Assembly: GCF_040496035.1 (NCBI RefSeq)
Contig: NZ_JBEPJZ010000001.1
Location: 1,984,001 to 2,048,000 of the forward strand
Source: Agromyces sp. SYSU T00194
Lineage (GTDB): Bacteria > Actinomycetota > Actinomycetes > Actinomycetales > Microbacteriaceae
Reading direction: 5' to 3'
Length of the DNA stretch: 64,000 bases
In this document: positions 24,990 to 33,216 of the stretch, one piece after another
Layout of the letters: every line of letters starts with the position of its first letter
Position numbering within the stretch: position 1 is the first letter of the stretch
Notes under the pieces: model-generated
The model's input: only the letters and a program-made list of their open reading frames with translations
Told to the model about the DNA's origin: nothing
The model's database searches: none
Position numbers and translations under genes: made by a program

Positions 24990-26036
24990 ATGATGTTCAC
25001 TCTGCAGAGGAAGCGCTTCGGCGTCGGCCTCGCGGCGATCGCCGCGACCACCGCGCTCGTGCTCACGGGCTGCTCGTCGGACGGTTCGTCGGATGGCGGC
25101 TCGTCGGACGGCGGCGACGCTTCGGACGTGTCGATCACGATGCTGCCGAAGAACCTGGGCAACCCGTACTTCGACACCTCGACCGGGGGTGCCGAGGAGG
25201 CGGTCTCCGAGATCGGCGGCACGTTCGAGGAGGTCGGCCCGTCGGAGGCGTCGCCGACGTCGCAGGTGCAGTACATCCAGACCGCTGCGCAGCAGGGCGT
25301 GGGCGGCCTGATCGTGTCGGCGAACGACCCGGAGGCGATCTGCGACGCGCTCGACGAGGCGCGCAGTGTCGGTGTCAAGGTCGTGACCTTCGACTCGGAC
25401 ACCAACCCGGAGTGCCGTGACCTGTTCATCAACCAGGCGACCGCCGAGGGCATCGCCCAGGTGCAGGTCGACCTGATCACCGAGCAGATCGGTGACGAGG
25501 GGCAGATCGCGGTGCTGTCGGCGTCGGCCAACGCGACGAACCAGAACGCGTGGATCGAGATGATGCAGGCCGAGCTCGAGGCGAACCACCCGAACGTGGA
25601 GCTCGTGGAGATCGCCTACGGTGACGACGACGACCAGACCTCGTTCGACAAGACCGCTGCGCTGCTGCAGACCTACCCGGACCTGAAGGGCATCGTGTCG
25701 CCGACCACGGTCGGCATCGCGGCTGCGGCCCGGTACCTGCAGACCTCGGAGTACAAGGGCGAGGTCGCGCTGACCGGTCTCGGCACGCCGAACCAGATGC
25801 GCGAGTACGTCGAGGACGGCACGGTCACCGCGTTCGCGCTGTGGAACCCGGCCGACCTGGGCTACCTGGCCGCGTACGCGACCGCCGCGCTGATCACCGG
25901 TGAGATCACCGGTGCAGAGGGCGACACCTTCGACGCCGGCACGCTCGGCTCGTACGAGGTCGGCGCGGACGCCACCGTGCTGCTCGGCGACCCGTACGTG
26001 TTCGACGCGGACAACATCGGCGACTTCGACTTCTAG
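24990..26036 (+). CDS. rhaS: Rhamnose-type substrate-binding lipoprotein
   Basis: 348 residues; signal peptide with lipobox (LVLTGC) then a Ser/Gly/Asp-rich linker. The binding fold resembles RhaS and LsrB: MLPKNLGNPYFDTS, VVTFDSDTNPECR, ANATNQNAWIEMM and a terminal DNIGDFDF. Compared with the AI-2 receptor LsrB, the ligand Lys and first Asp are kept, but the D-Q pair is N-Q and the P-x-A is P-x-T, so a rhamnose-type sugar is more likely than AI-2. AAGGAAGGAAAC precedes ATG 24990. It is last in the operon and followed by a terminator. Confidence 0.88.
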   Translation: MMFTLQRKRFGVGLAAIAATTALVLTGCSSDGSSDGGSSDGGDASDVSITMLPKNLGNPYFDTSTGGAEEAVSEIGGTFEEVGPSEASPTSQVQYIQTAAQQGVGGLIVSANDPEAICDALDEARSVGVKVVTFDSDTNPECRDLFINQATAEGIAQVQVDLITEQIGDEGQIAVLSASANATNQNAWIEMMQAELEANHPNVELVEIAYGDDDDQTSFDKTAALLQTYPDLKGIVSPTTVGIAAAARYLQTSEYKGEVALTGLGTPNQMREYVEDGTVTAFALWNPADLGYLAAYATAALITGEITGAEGDTFDAGTLGSYEVGADATVLLGDPYVFDADNIGDFDF

Positions 26037-26051
26037 GCCGAACCGCTGCAC

Positions 26052-26088
26052 GGAGCGCCCCGGTGGACCTCGTCCGCCGGGGCGCTCC
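26052..26088 (+). terminator. Terminator of the ABC operon
   Basis: GGAGCGCCCCGG (26052-26063) and CCGGGGCGCTCC (26077-26088) form a perfect 12-bp stem with a 13-base loop, beginning 16 bases after the binding-protein stop. It is followed by CGTCTCT, a weak T-rich tail. It also separates the operon from the convergent acdS gene. Confidence 0.85.
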
Positions 26089-26100
26089 CGTCTCTGCGGA

Positions 26101-27123
26101 TCAGTGGTAGCGGCCGCTGTACGCGTTCAGCGCGGGCTGCCCGCCGAGGTGGGCGTAGAGCACGTTCGAGCCGGCCGGGATGTCGCCGTCGCGCACCAGG
26201 TCGATGAGCCCGGCCATCGACTTGCCCTCGTAGACGGGGTCGAGGATCACGCCCTCGAGCGAGCCGACGAGGTGCATCGCGGCATCCGTCGACTCGACCG
26301 GGATGCCGTAGTACTCGCCCGCCCAGCCGTCGAGCACGGTGACCTCGTCGTCGCGCAGGTCGCGGCCCACGCCGATCAGCTCGGCCGTGCTGCGCGCGAT
26401 GCGCCCGACCTGGTCGCGCGTCTCGGCGAGCTTCGCCGACGCGTCGATGCCGAGCACGCGCCGGCGCGGACCGCCGAAGTTGTGCTCGAGGTCGGCGAAC
26501 CCGGCGATCATGCCGGCGTGCGTCGACCCGGTGACCGAGCACACCACGATCGTGTCGAAGAAGACGCCGAGCTCCTGCTCCTGCGCCGCGACCTCGTGCG
26601 CCCAGTTCGCGAAGCCGAGCCCGCCGAGGCGGTGGTCGGATGCCCCCGCGGGGATCGCGTACGGCGTACCGCCCACCGCCTCGACGTCGGCGATGGCCTC
26701 GCGCCACGAGTCCTTGAAGCCGATGCCGAAGCCCGCGGGGGAGAGGCGCACGTCGGCGCCCATGAGGCGGGACAGCATGATGTTGCCGACCCGGTCGTTG
26801 ACGGAGTCGGGCCAGTCGACCCAGTGCTCCTGCACGAGCACGGCCTTCATGCCGAGGTGGGCGGCGACCGCCGCGACCTGCCGGGTGTGGTTCGACTGCA
26901 CGCCGCCGATCGAGACGAGCGTGTCGGCGCCCTGGGCGAGCGCGTCGGGCACGAGGTACTCGAGCTTGCGCACCTTGTTGCCGCCGTAGGCGAGGCCGCT
27001 CGAGACGTCCTCACGCTTCATCCAGATGCGGGCGCCGCCGAGGTGGGCGCTCAGGCGGTCGACGGGGTGGATCGGGCTCGGACCGAACGTGAGCCGGTGG
27101 CGGGGGAAGTCGGCGAGTGCCAT
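26101..27123 (-). CDS. acdS: 1-aminocyclopropane-1-carboxylate deaminase
   Basis: 340 residues, the usual AcdS length. It converts ACC, the plant ethylene precursor, to ammonia and 2-oxobutyrate using PLP. The PLP Lys lies in AYGGNKVRK and the catalytic Ser in GGVQSNHTR. The residues that separate true ACC deaminase from D-cysteine desulfhydrase are both of the deaminase type: Glu in PVYEGKSM and Leu in [11 protein letters not shown] 27123 has AAGGAG upstream. The GntR gene acdR lies 104 bp upstream on the same strand. This supports a plant-associated lifestyle or use of ACC as nitrogen source. Confidence 0.93.
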   Translation of the reverse strand: MALADFPRHRLTFGPSPIHPVDRLSAHLGGARIWMKREDVSSGLAYGGNKVRKLEYLVPDALAQGADTLVSIGGVQSNHTRQVAAVAAHLGMKAVLVQEHWVDWPDSVNDRVGNIMLSRLMGADVRLSPAGFGIGFKDSWREAIADVEAVGGTPYAIPAGASDHRLGGLGFANWAHEVAAQEQELGVFFDTIVVCSVTGSTHAGMIAGFADLEHNFGGPRRRVLGIDASAKLAETRDQVGRIARSTAELIGVGRDLRDDEVTVLDGWAGEYYGIPVESTDAAMHLVGSLEGVILDPVYEGKSMAGLIDLVRDGDIPAGSNVLYAHLGGQPALNAYSGRYH

Positions 27124-27166
27124 GGCGGTGCTCCTTCGGGTGGCCGCTGGGGGCCGTCGGGTGGGT

Positions 27167-27198
27167 GGTGCGGATGCCTCGTGCGGATGCCTCGTGCG
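27167..27198. repeat. Short tandem direct repeat with GGATGC
   Basis: The 13-base unit GTGCGGATGCCTC occurs twice in a row, followed by a partial third (GTGCGGGCGTC), within the acdR-acdS spacer. No function is evident; it carries the over-represented hexamer GGATGC. Confidence 0.6.
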
Positions 27199-27227
27199 GG
27201 CGTCGTGCCGGGTGGTCGACGTGCGGC

Positions 27228-27992
27228 TCACCGCGCCGGCGCCGGTGCGCCCTGGTGGGCGCCCGGGTCGGCGGGGGCCGGGTCGGCGGGGGGCGCGTCT
27301 GCGGGCGTCTCGTGGCCGGCCGCGTCGTCGACGGAAGGGTCGTCGAGGCGGAGCATGCGGCCGAGCGTCTCCCAGTTCTCGCGGGCGGCGACGCCCGCCT
27401 CGTCCGCGGCGCCCGCCGCGCAGAGCGCGATGATGCGGTCGTGGTCGGCGACCGAGCCGCGGCCGGCGAGCGAGGAGAACCGGGCGCGCTCGAGGCGGCG
27501 CAGCAGCGGAGCGACCTGCTCGAGCATCGCCGGAAGCAGCGGGTTCGCCCCGGCGCGCACCGCGACGTCGTGGAAGTCGTCGTCGGCGCGCACGGCCGCG
27601 TCGACGTCGTCGGCATCGAGGGCGGCGGCGAAGCGCGCGTTGGCCTCGCGCATCGCGTCGAGGTCGGCGGCGGTGAGCTGCGGGACCGCCTCGCGCACGG
27701 CCAGCTCGTGCAGCGACGCGGCGATGCGCTGCGCGGCGAGCGCGGTGCGCACGTCGAGCGGGGCGACGGTGGTCGCCTTGGCGCGGCGGGTCTGCACCAG
27801 GCCTGCCAGTTCGAGCCGGGCGATCGCCTCCCTGATCGGCGTGCGGCTGACGCCCAGCCACTGCTCGAGCTCGGGGTCGCGCAGCCGCGCGCCGGGTGCG
27901 AGGGCGCCGCTGACGATCGCGTCGCGCAGCTCGCGGTAGGCGTAGTCGCGCAGTGAGCTCGGGCGCTCGCCAGCCGGGGGACTCAGCAACAT
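27228..27992 (-). CDS. acdR: GntR-family (FCD) regulator of acdS
   Basis: 254 residues. The winged helix is [20 protein letters not shown], then [19 protein letters not shown], typical of GntR; the helical FCD ligand domain follows, with HD motifs ([15 protein letters not shown]). The C-terminus is a 45-residue Pro/Ala/Asp-rich tail. ATG 27992 is preferred: a promoter (TTGACA at 28028-28023 on this strand) and a palindromic operator place transcription start at or next to this ATG, so the mRNA is probably leaderless. A TTG at 28028 is part of the -35, not a start codon. It likely senses ACC or a related amino acid. Confidence 0.85.
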   Translation of the reverse strand: MLLSPPAGERPSSLRDYAYRELRDAIVSGALAPGARLRDPELEQWLGVSRTPIREAIARLELAGLVQTRRAKATTVAPLDVRTALAAQRIAASLHELAVREAVPQLTAADLDAMREANARFAAALDADDVDAAVRADDDFHDVAVRAGANPLLPAMLEQVAPLLRRLERARFSSLAGRGSVADHDRIIALCAAGAADEAGVAARENWETLGRMLRLDDPSVDDAAGHETPADAPPADPAPADPGAHQGAPAPAR

Positions 27993-28005
27993 GCAATATA
28001 TTGCA
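27992..28005. promoter_or_regulatory. GntR operator over the acdR promoter
   Basis: TGCAATATATTGCA is a perfect 14-bp palindrome and the most AT-rich patch nearby. It begins 17 bases after TTGACA (reading the minus strand), so it covers the -10 and start point of acdR. This fits autorepression. Confidence 0.82.
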
Positions 28006-28046
28006 GCGAGAACGGCCTCCCGTGTCAAATCGCCCGCCGGGGTCTG

Positions 28047-28190
28047 CGCTTTTCAGGAAGCGGGGCGGCCTGCCGCCGGCTCGGCCGCAGCATGTGCGGT
28101 GATCGCCCCCGACCCCGCAGGATCCACCGCCGAAGCCGCCCCGGACCGTCAGGTGTGCGGCGGGCATGGCCGGCGCTCCTGAGCAGCGAC
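28047..28190. repeat. Inverted-repeat element (copy 6)
   Basis: Left end CGCTTTTCAGGAAGC (28047-28061) and right end GCTCCTGAGCAGCGAC (28175-28190) pair over GCTxxTCAGGA with two mismatches. It lies upstream of acdR in the 308-bp divergent gap between acdR and the small membrane gene. The rest of that gap (28191-28300) holds only the ribosome site of the next gene. Confidence 0.65.
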
Positions 28191-28300
28191 GGCTGCGCGG
28201 GCGTGCGCTCGGGATTCACGAGACCGGTCGGCGCCCGTCACCGGCGCGAAACACGCCGGGCGGATGCTGGAGCACACGCATCCCGACGGGAGGACCGCCC

Positions 28301-28543
28301 GTGATCGACGCCACCATCGCGATCCTCATCGCGCTGGCCGCAGCGGCCGTCACCCTCGTCGCGCTCGCGCACGCCGCCGTCTGCCCCTACGTGACCCGCA
28401 CGACGCGGCACCGCGCCCTGCTCCTGCAGGCGGCCGCTCCGGTCGTGGGCAGTGTGTGCTGGCTCTGCTACGGGGCGGTGCTGCACGCCCGCGTGCACTG
28501 GGCGGTCTACGCGATGACGCGGTTCGCCGCGACGCGCGCCTGA
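28301..28543 (+). CDS. Small membrane protein
   Basis: 80 residues with two hydrophobic helices (about 3-28 and 44-64) separated by a basic loop (TRTTRHRALL). GTG 28301 follows GACGGGAGG at 28285-28293. No family recognised. It converges with the UPF0324 gene, 28 bp between stops. Confidence 0.6.
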   Translation: MIDATIAILIALAAAAVTLVALAHAAVCPYVTRTTRHRALLLQAAAPVVGSVCWLCYGAVLHARVHWAVYAMTRFAATRA

Positions 28544-28571
28544 CGACCGCCCGCGCCCGCGCTCGCGACGC

Positions 28572-29675
28572 TCAGCCCGCGCCGGTCGCGAGGATCACCA
28601 CGAGGCTGGTCACGGCGACCACGGCCGACAGGATGCCCCCGAGCACCAGCGGCTTCGGGCCCGTCGCGCGCAGTGCGCGCACGTCGGTCGAGAGCCCGAT
28701 CGCGGCCATCGCGGTGGTGATGAGGAACGTCGCGACGTGGCCGAGCGCCGTGCCGGCGGCATCCGGGATCAGACCCAGCGACGCGACGCCCGACATCGCC
28801 AGGAATCCGACGAGGAACCACGGCACGAGTCGCACGGCCCGCCCGAAGCTCAGCGGGGGGTGCGCGTCGCCGTCGGCGGACCGTCGCGCCCGGCGCCGCA
28901 CGTGCACGGCCAGCCCGACCGTGATCGGCACGATCATGAGGGTGCGCACGAGCTTGACCACCACGGCCCCGTGCAGGGCGACCGTGCCGTACACGGCGGC
29001 CGTCGCGACCACCGACGAGGTGTCGTTCACGGCGGTGCCGGCGAACAGCGCGAAGGCCTGCTGGTCCAGGCCCAGCGCATGGCCGACGAGCGGGAAGACC
29101 GCGACCGCGAGCATGTTGAACAGGAAGATCGTCGACACCGCGTAGGCGATGTCGGCGCTCGCGGCCCCGATGACGGGGGCGACGGCGGCGATGGCGGATG
29201 CCCCGCAGATGCCGGTGCCGACGCCGATCAGCGTGCGCAGGTCGCCGACGACGCCGAGTGCGCGCCCCACGAGCCACGCCGCGCCGAGGCACGCGGCGAG
29301 CGTGACGAGCATGATCGGCAGCGACCCGACGCCCACGTCGACGATCTCCCCGAGCGACAGCTGCGTGCCGAGCAGCACCACCGAGAGTTGCAGCACGCGA
29401 CTGCCGGTGAAGCGGATGCCGGGCTGCAGGCGTGCGCCCGGTCGACGCACGAGCGCGATCGCGAGGCCGATCGCGATCGCCGGCAGTGCCGTGCCGACGA
29501 TCGGTACGAGCGAGCCGACGACCGTGGCGACCGCCGCGATCGCCAGCGCGAGCGCCAGGCCCGGCACGAGGGCGACGGCCACGGCCGCGCGGCCGCCGGG
29601 TGTCGCCCGTCCGCCGGGCGTCGCCGGATCCCCCGGCCGGTCGTCGCCGGCGGGATCGTTGGGCGATGCGCTCAT
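28572..29675 (-). CDS. UPF0324/YeiH-family membrane protein
   Basis: 367 residues with about ten membrane helices. Family blocks seen: LQLSVVLLGTQLSL, GVGTGICGASAIAAVAPVIGA (the conserved CGxSAI), and AGTAVNDTSSVVATAAVYG. The family is annotated as putative sulfate exporters, but evidence for substrate is thin. A Pro/Gly-rich cytoplasmic N-terminus of about 30 residues precedes the first helix. ATG 29675 begins the frame with coding-like sequence. Confidence 0.87.
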   Translation of the reverse strand: MSASPNDPAGDDRPGDPATPGGRATPGGRAAVAVALVPGLALALAIAAVATVVGSLVPIVGTALPAIAIGLAIALVRRPGARLQPGIRFTGSRVLQLSVVLLGTQLSLGEIVDVGVGSLPIMLVTLAACLGAAWLVGRALGVVGDLRTLIGVGTGICGASAIAAVAPVIGAASADIAYAVSTIFLFNMLAVAVFPLVGHALGLDQQAFALFAGTAVNDTSSVVATAAVYGTVALHGAVVVKLVRTLMIVPITVGLAVHVRRRARRSADGDAHPPLSFGRAVRLVPWFLVGFLAMSGVASLGLIPDAAGTALGHVATFLITTAMAAIGLSTDVRALRATGPKPLVLGGILSAVVAVTSLVVILATGAG

Positions 29676-29836
29676 GCGTCGAGCATCTCGCGAAGCGGCG
29701 CCGCTCGGGTAATCGACCGCGGGCCGGGGCGTGCCCGGGCGTGCCCGGACCCGGCCGGGCGCGGCCGGCGCGGCCCGGGTCTGGCCCGCTCAACCCGGCG
29801 CGCGTAGCCTTGGCCCACGGCGAGAAGGGAGCGACC

Positions 29837-30262
29837 GTGTCGAACCTGGTGGTGCACTTCGAGATCCACGCGAGCGAGCCGGCGGAGCTCATCGACTTCT
29901 ACTCGCGGCTGCTCGGGTGGACGTTCACGCAGTACGGCGACCTGGAGTACTGGAGCATCGACACCGGAGAGGAGTCGATCCGGCCGAGCGAGGGCGCCGC
30001 CGGCCACGGGGTCAATGGAGGCCTCCTGCGGCGCGAGGGCCCGGCGCCGGAGGCGGGCGCGACCGTGAAGGGCGCGAACCTCGTGGTCGCGGTCGACGAG
30101 ATCGATGCGCTGATGGCGACCGGAGTCGAGCTCGGCGGCACCGTGGCGCTTGCGGCGGAGGACATGCCGGGCCTCGGCCGGCTCGGCTACCTGCTCGATC
30201 CCGACGGTAACGTGTTCGGCATGCTCTCGACGAGACTCTCCGACGGCACCGAGGCGATGTAG
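29837..30262 (+). CDS. VOC-family (glyoxalase-like) protein
   Basis: 141 residues, two beta-alpha-beta-beta-beta modules of the vicinal oxygen chelate fold. FEIHASEPAELIDFYSRLLGWTF opens the first; GYLLDPDGNVFGML closes the second. The candidate metal ligands are His near residue 6, and Glu or Asp in the closing strand, but a full His/Glu set is not evident. GTG 29837 follows GAGAAGGGA. Function unknown; relatives include fosfomycin or glyoxalase-type enzymes and binding proteins. Confidence 0.8.
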   Translation: MSNLVVHFEIHASEPAELIDFYSRLLGWTFTQYGDLEYWSIDTGEESIRPSEGAAGHGVNGGLLRREGPAPEAGATVKGANLVVAVDEIDALMATGVELGGTVALAAEDMPGLGRLGYLLDPDGNVFGMLSTRLSDGTEAM

Positions 30263-30306
30263 CCCGTGACCGGGGGAATGTCGGTGGGTGCCTGCAGCAT
30301 GGAGGC

Positions 30307-30546
30307 ATGGAAGCCACGACGTACATCCCCGGCCGGGAGCTCCGCGCCGGCGACATCGTGGTGAACCGGTACGGCGACGCGTTCCCCGTGACGCGGGTGC
30401 GCGCGATCGGCGCGGGGCGCCGCGTGTACTACGAGCGGAAGGGCGGGAAGGCGGCCAGCTTCACGGTGCCGTCCGACGGCCTCACGCGCGTCTTCGTGCC
30501 TCGCCGGCCCGACCTGGCGGCCGACATCGCGACGTCCGAGCCCTGA
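30307..30546 (+). CDS. Small hypothetical protein
   Basis: 79 residues, beginning MEATTYIPGRELRAGD, with a beta-rich middle (DIVVNRYGDAFPVTRVRAIG) like small KOW/hint-type barrels. A GGAGG lies just before ATG 30307. No family recognised. Its short length lowers confidence, but codon bias is good. Confidence 0.55.
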   Translation: MEATTYIPGRELRAGDIVVNRYGDAFPVTRVRAIGAGRRVYYERKGGKAASFTVPSDGLTRVFVPRRPDLAADIATSEP

Positions 30547-30630
30547 CCCGCGCGCCGTGCTTGCAGCGCGGCATCGACTCGCGCCATGATTCCCCCAGGG
30601 GCGCGCCCGACGTCCGCGAACAGGGGAGTC

Positions 30631-31323
30631 ATGGCCGAACCGCAGTCCTCCGCCGAGACGCGCGACTCGCCGGCCGACGACGGTCGCGTGCCGAAGAAGC
30701 CCGGCAAGAAGAAGAAGGGCAAGCGACACCGCACGCTCATCGACATCATCGCGGTGTTCGTGCTCTCGATCACCGCCGTGCTGACGGCCTGGTGCGGCTT
30801 CGAGGCGTCGAAGTGGGGCGGCGAGATGTCCATCGCATTCAGCCAGGCGTCCTCCGCACGCATCCAGTCGACGAACTTCGAGGGCGAGGCCCGCGACGCG
30901 CGCATGTTCGACCTCGTGATCTGGGCGTCGTACGTCGAGTCGGTCGCCAACGGCGACGACGCGCTCACCGAGTACATCGAGGCGCGGTTCACTCCGCACT
31001 TCGCCGTGGCGTTCGAGGAGTGGAACGCGGGCGGTCGCGAGGAGAGCGGTCCGTTCGCACTCGACTCCTACGTGCCGCCGGGCACCGTGGAGGCGGCGGA
31101 GTTCGGCGAGCGCGCCGACCAGAAGTTCCAGGAGGCGCTCGACAACAACCAGCGCGGCGACGACTACTCGCTGCTCACGGTGCTCTTCGCCCTCGTCCTG
31201 TTCCTGTCGGCCATGGCCCAGCGCGACATCTCGCCGAAGGCGGCGTGGGGGCTGCTGGGCATGGCGCTGGTGGTCGCGGTGGTCGGCATCGTGATCCTCA
31301 CGACGTTCCCGATCAAGATCTGA
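30631..31323 (+). CDS. Membrane protein of unknown function
   Basis: 230 residues. A highly basic N-terminal stretch (KKPGKKKKGKRHRT) precedes a helix at about 35-55; a long polar region with acidic helices follows, then two helices at about 182-200 and 206-226. The topology suggests a large extracytoplasmic or cytoplasmic loop between anchors. ATG 30631 follows AGGGGAG at 30622-30628. No family assigned with confidence. Confidence 0.7.
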   Translation: MAEPQSSAETRDSPADDGRVPKKPGKKKKGKRHRTLIDIIAVFVLSITAVLTAWCGFEASKWGGEMSIAFSQASSARIQSTNFEGEARDARMFDLVIWASYVESVANGDDALTEYIEARFTPHFAVAFEEWNAGGREESGPFALDSYVPPGTVEAAEFGERADQKFQEALDNNQRGDDYSLLTVLFALVLFLSAMAQRDISPKAAWGLLGMALVVAVVGIVILTTFPIKI

Positions 31324-31344
31324 CGCCTCGCGGCCGGGGCCGGC

Positions 31345-32031
31345 TCAGCCCTCGCGGCGGGACAGCGACTCGAGGCCGTCGAGCAGCAGGTCGAGCGCGA
31401 ACCCGAACTCGGTCGCGTCGTCGCACCAGCCGATCGTCGAGTCGGGGTCGTCGTGCGCGACCTCGGCGAGCATCGCCACGAGGTGCGGGGTGCGTGCGGC
31501 CATCGCGGCCGCCTCCTCGGCATCGCCGTCATCGGTGACGAGCTCCTGGCTGAACCCGAACATGCGACTGCCGAGCGCGTGCATCGCGTGGTGGATGAGG
31601 TCGTACGAGAACCCGCCCGACCGCAGGGTGCCGACGACCGCGTCGGCGTGCCCCGCCATCGCCGCTCCGGGGAACACGCGCGACTGCATGAGGCCGGGGG
31701 CCCACGGGTGCCGCAGCATGACCCGCCGCGCGGCCAGGATGCGCGTGCGCAGCGACGCCTTCCAGTCCGGGTCGACATCGGGCACCTCGTGCCCGCCGGT
31801 CTCGGCGTCGACCTCGTCGAACACGAGCGCGATGAGTCCGTCGAGCAGGGCGTCCTTGTTGGGCACGTGGTGGTAGAGCGACATGGGCTCCACCCCGAGG
31901 CGCTCGGCGAGGCGGCGCATGGTGACGGCATCGAGGCCGGATGCGTCCGCGAGCGCGAGCGCCTCGCCCAGCACGCGCGCGCGGGTGAGCGGCGTGCGGC
32001 GCGCAGTGCGCTGATCGGCGGTCGACGTCAC
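31345..32031 (-). CDS. TetR-family regulator with tetracycline-repressor-like C-terminus
   Basis: 228 residues. TetR helix-turn-helix at 15-60 (ALADASGLDAVTMRRLAERL, then GVEPMSLYHHV); the SLYHHVPNKD wing and the later helices match the TetR_C (PF02909) type. GTG 32031 follows GGGAGGG. It is divergent from the quinone-oxidoreductase gene at 32137, and three related 13-bp dyads lie between. Likely represses both; ligand unknown. Confidence 0.9.
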   Translation of the reverse strand: MTSTADQRTARRTPLTRARVLGEALALADASGLDAVTMRRLAERLGVEPMSLYHHVPNKDALLDGLIALVFDEVDAETGGHEVPDVDPDWKASLRTRILAARRVMLRHPWAPGLMQSRVFPGAAMAGHADAVVGTLRSGGFSYDLIHHAMHALGSRMFGFSQELVTDDGDAEEAAAMAARTPHLVAMLAEVAHDDPDSTIGWCDDATEFGFALDLLLDGLESLSRREG

Positions 32032-32044
32032 GTGCCCTCCCTCC

Positions 32045-32057
32045 CGTACAGCGTACG
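32045..32057. promoter_or_regulatory. TetR operator 1
   Basis: CGTACAGCGTACG, a 13-bp dyad (CGTAC-N3-GTACG), 14 bp from the tetR start. It shares the core of operators 2 and 3. Confidence 0.7.
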
Positions 32058-32091
32058 GCCGAGGGTGGACATCGGCCGCGTCCACCACTAA

Positions 32092-32118
32092 CTTACGGTG
32101 TAAGGCGTACAGCGTAAG
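32092..32118. promoter_or_regulatory. TetR operators 2 and 3 (tandem)
   Basis: CTTACGGTGTAAG (32092-32104) and CGTACAGCGTAAG (32106-32118) are adjacent 13-bp dyads, one base apart (14-bp period), just upstream of the oxidoreductase ribosome site. The consensus with operator 1 is YKTACnGYGTAMG. Confidence 0.75.
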
Positions 32119-32136
32119 GTGACCAGGGAGCCCGAC

Positions 32137-33141
32137 ATGACCAGCACGACCGAGCAGTCGACCGAGACCATGCGGGCGGCCGAGTACCGCAGCTACGGGC
32201 CGCCCGAGGTGGTGCGCATCGCACGCGTGCCGAAGCCCGTGCCGGCGCCCGACGAGGTGCTCGTGCGCGTGCACGCGACGACCGTGAGCGTCGCCGACCA
32301 CCGCGTGCGCGGTCGCGACGTGCCGCGCGGGCTCTGGCCGCTCGTGGCACTCACCCTCGGCGTGTTCCGTCCGCGCAACCGCATCCTCGGCATGGACGCC
32401 GCGGGCACGGTGGAGGCGGTCGGGGCCGGCGTCTCGCGCTTCGCCCCCGGCGACGAGGTGGTCGTGATGCGCGGATCGCGGTTCGGTGGCCACGCCGAGT
32501 ACGTCGCCGTGCGCGAGGCCGGCACGATCGTGCCCAAGCCCGCGACGCTGTCGTTCGAGGAGGCCGTCGCGCTCGCGTTCGGCGGGTCGACGGCCGTCTC
32601 CTTCTTCGGCCGGGTCGAGATCGGGCCGGGCACGCGCGTGCTGGTCAACGGGGCATCCGGCGCCGTCGGCACCATGGCGGTGCAACTCGCGGCGCACCTC
32701 GGCGCCGAGGTCACGGGCGTGACGAGCGGCCGCAACGCCGAGCTCGTCCGGTCGCTCGGCGCCTGGCGCGTCGTCGACTACGAGGCCGAGGACTTCACCG
32801 CCCTCGGCGAGACCTGGGACGTGATCGTCGAGTGCGTCGGCAACGCGCAGTACCCGCGAGTCGCCGGCGTCCTCGCACCCGGCGGGGCGCTGCTGCTCGT
32901 GATCAGCGACCTGGCCGGCATGCTCCGGGCGCGCCGCGACTCGAGGCGCAGCGGCGGCCTGGTCACCCAGACCGGCGACCCGATCACGTCCGAGAACTTC
33001 GGCCGGTTCATCGAGCTCGCCGGCACCGGGGCGATCCGGCCCGTGATCGACCGCACCTACGACCTCGACGACATCGTCGAGGCGCACCGGTACGTCGACA
33101 CCGGGCGCAAGCGCGGGGCGGTCGTGGTGCGCGTGCCCTGA
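32137..33141 (+). CDS. NAD(P)-dependent zinc-free oxidoreductase (quinone oxidoreductase type)
   Basis: 334 residues, medium-chain dehydrogenase superfamily without zinc sites: no catalytic Cys or structural four-cysteine lobe. The coenzyme loop NGASGAVGTMAVQLA is of the A-x-x-G-x-x-G quinone-oxidoreductase kind. The frame opens at 32119, but ATG 32137 follows CAGGGAG (32124-32130). Under likely TetR control, it probably reduces quinones or alpha,beta-unsaturated carbonyls. Confidence 0.87.
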   Translation: MTSTTEQSTETMRAAEYRSYGPPEVVRIARVPKPVPAPDEVLVRVHATTVSVADHRVRGRDVPRGLWPLVALTLGVFRPRNRILGMDAAGTVEAVGAGVSRFAPGDEVVVMRGSRFGGHAEYVAVREAGTIVPKPATLSFEEAVALAFGGSTAVSFFGRVEIGPGTRVLVNGASGAVGTMAVQLAAHLGAEVTGVTSGRNAELVRSLGAWRVVDYEAEDFTALGETWDVIVECVGNAQYPRVAGVLAPGGALLLVISDLAGMLRARRDSRRSGGLVTQTGDPITSENFGRFIELAGTGAIRPVIDRTYDLDDIVEAHRYVDTGRKRGAVVVRVP

Positions 33142-33173
33142 GCCGGGCGGGCCGGGCGGTGTCGCGGGCCGGC

Positions 33174-33216
33174 GAGCGGATGCCCGGTGGCGAGCGCCGC
33201 CCGGAGGCATCCGCTC
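33174..33216. terminator. Bidirectional hairpin between oxidoreductase and sigJ
   Basis: GAGCGGATGCC (33174-33184) and GGCATCCGCTC (33206-33216) form a perfect 11-bp stem with an inner GC-rich stem. Its right arm includes the last bases of the sigJ stop codon. It likely ends both convergent genes and again uses GGATGC. Confidence 0.7.

Noticed and set aside
24990..26036. AI-2 (LsrB) receptor
   Set aside because: Two of the six ligand residues differ (N-Q for D-Q, T for A) and no lsrK, lsrF or lsrG genes are present; the rhamnose type fits better.
26101..27123. D-cysteine desulfhydrase
   Set aside because: The discriminating positions are Glu and Leu (ACC deaminase type), not the Ser/Thr of desulfhydrases.
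28026..28028. TTG start codon for acdR
   Set aside because: The TTG is the beginning of a consensus -35 (TTGACA); ATG 27992 lies at the predicted transcription start.
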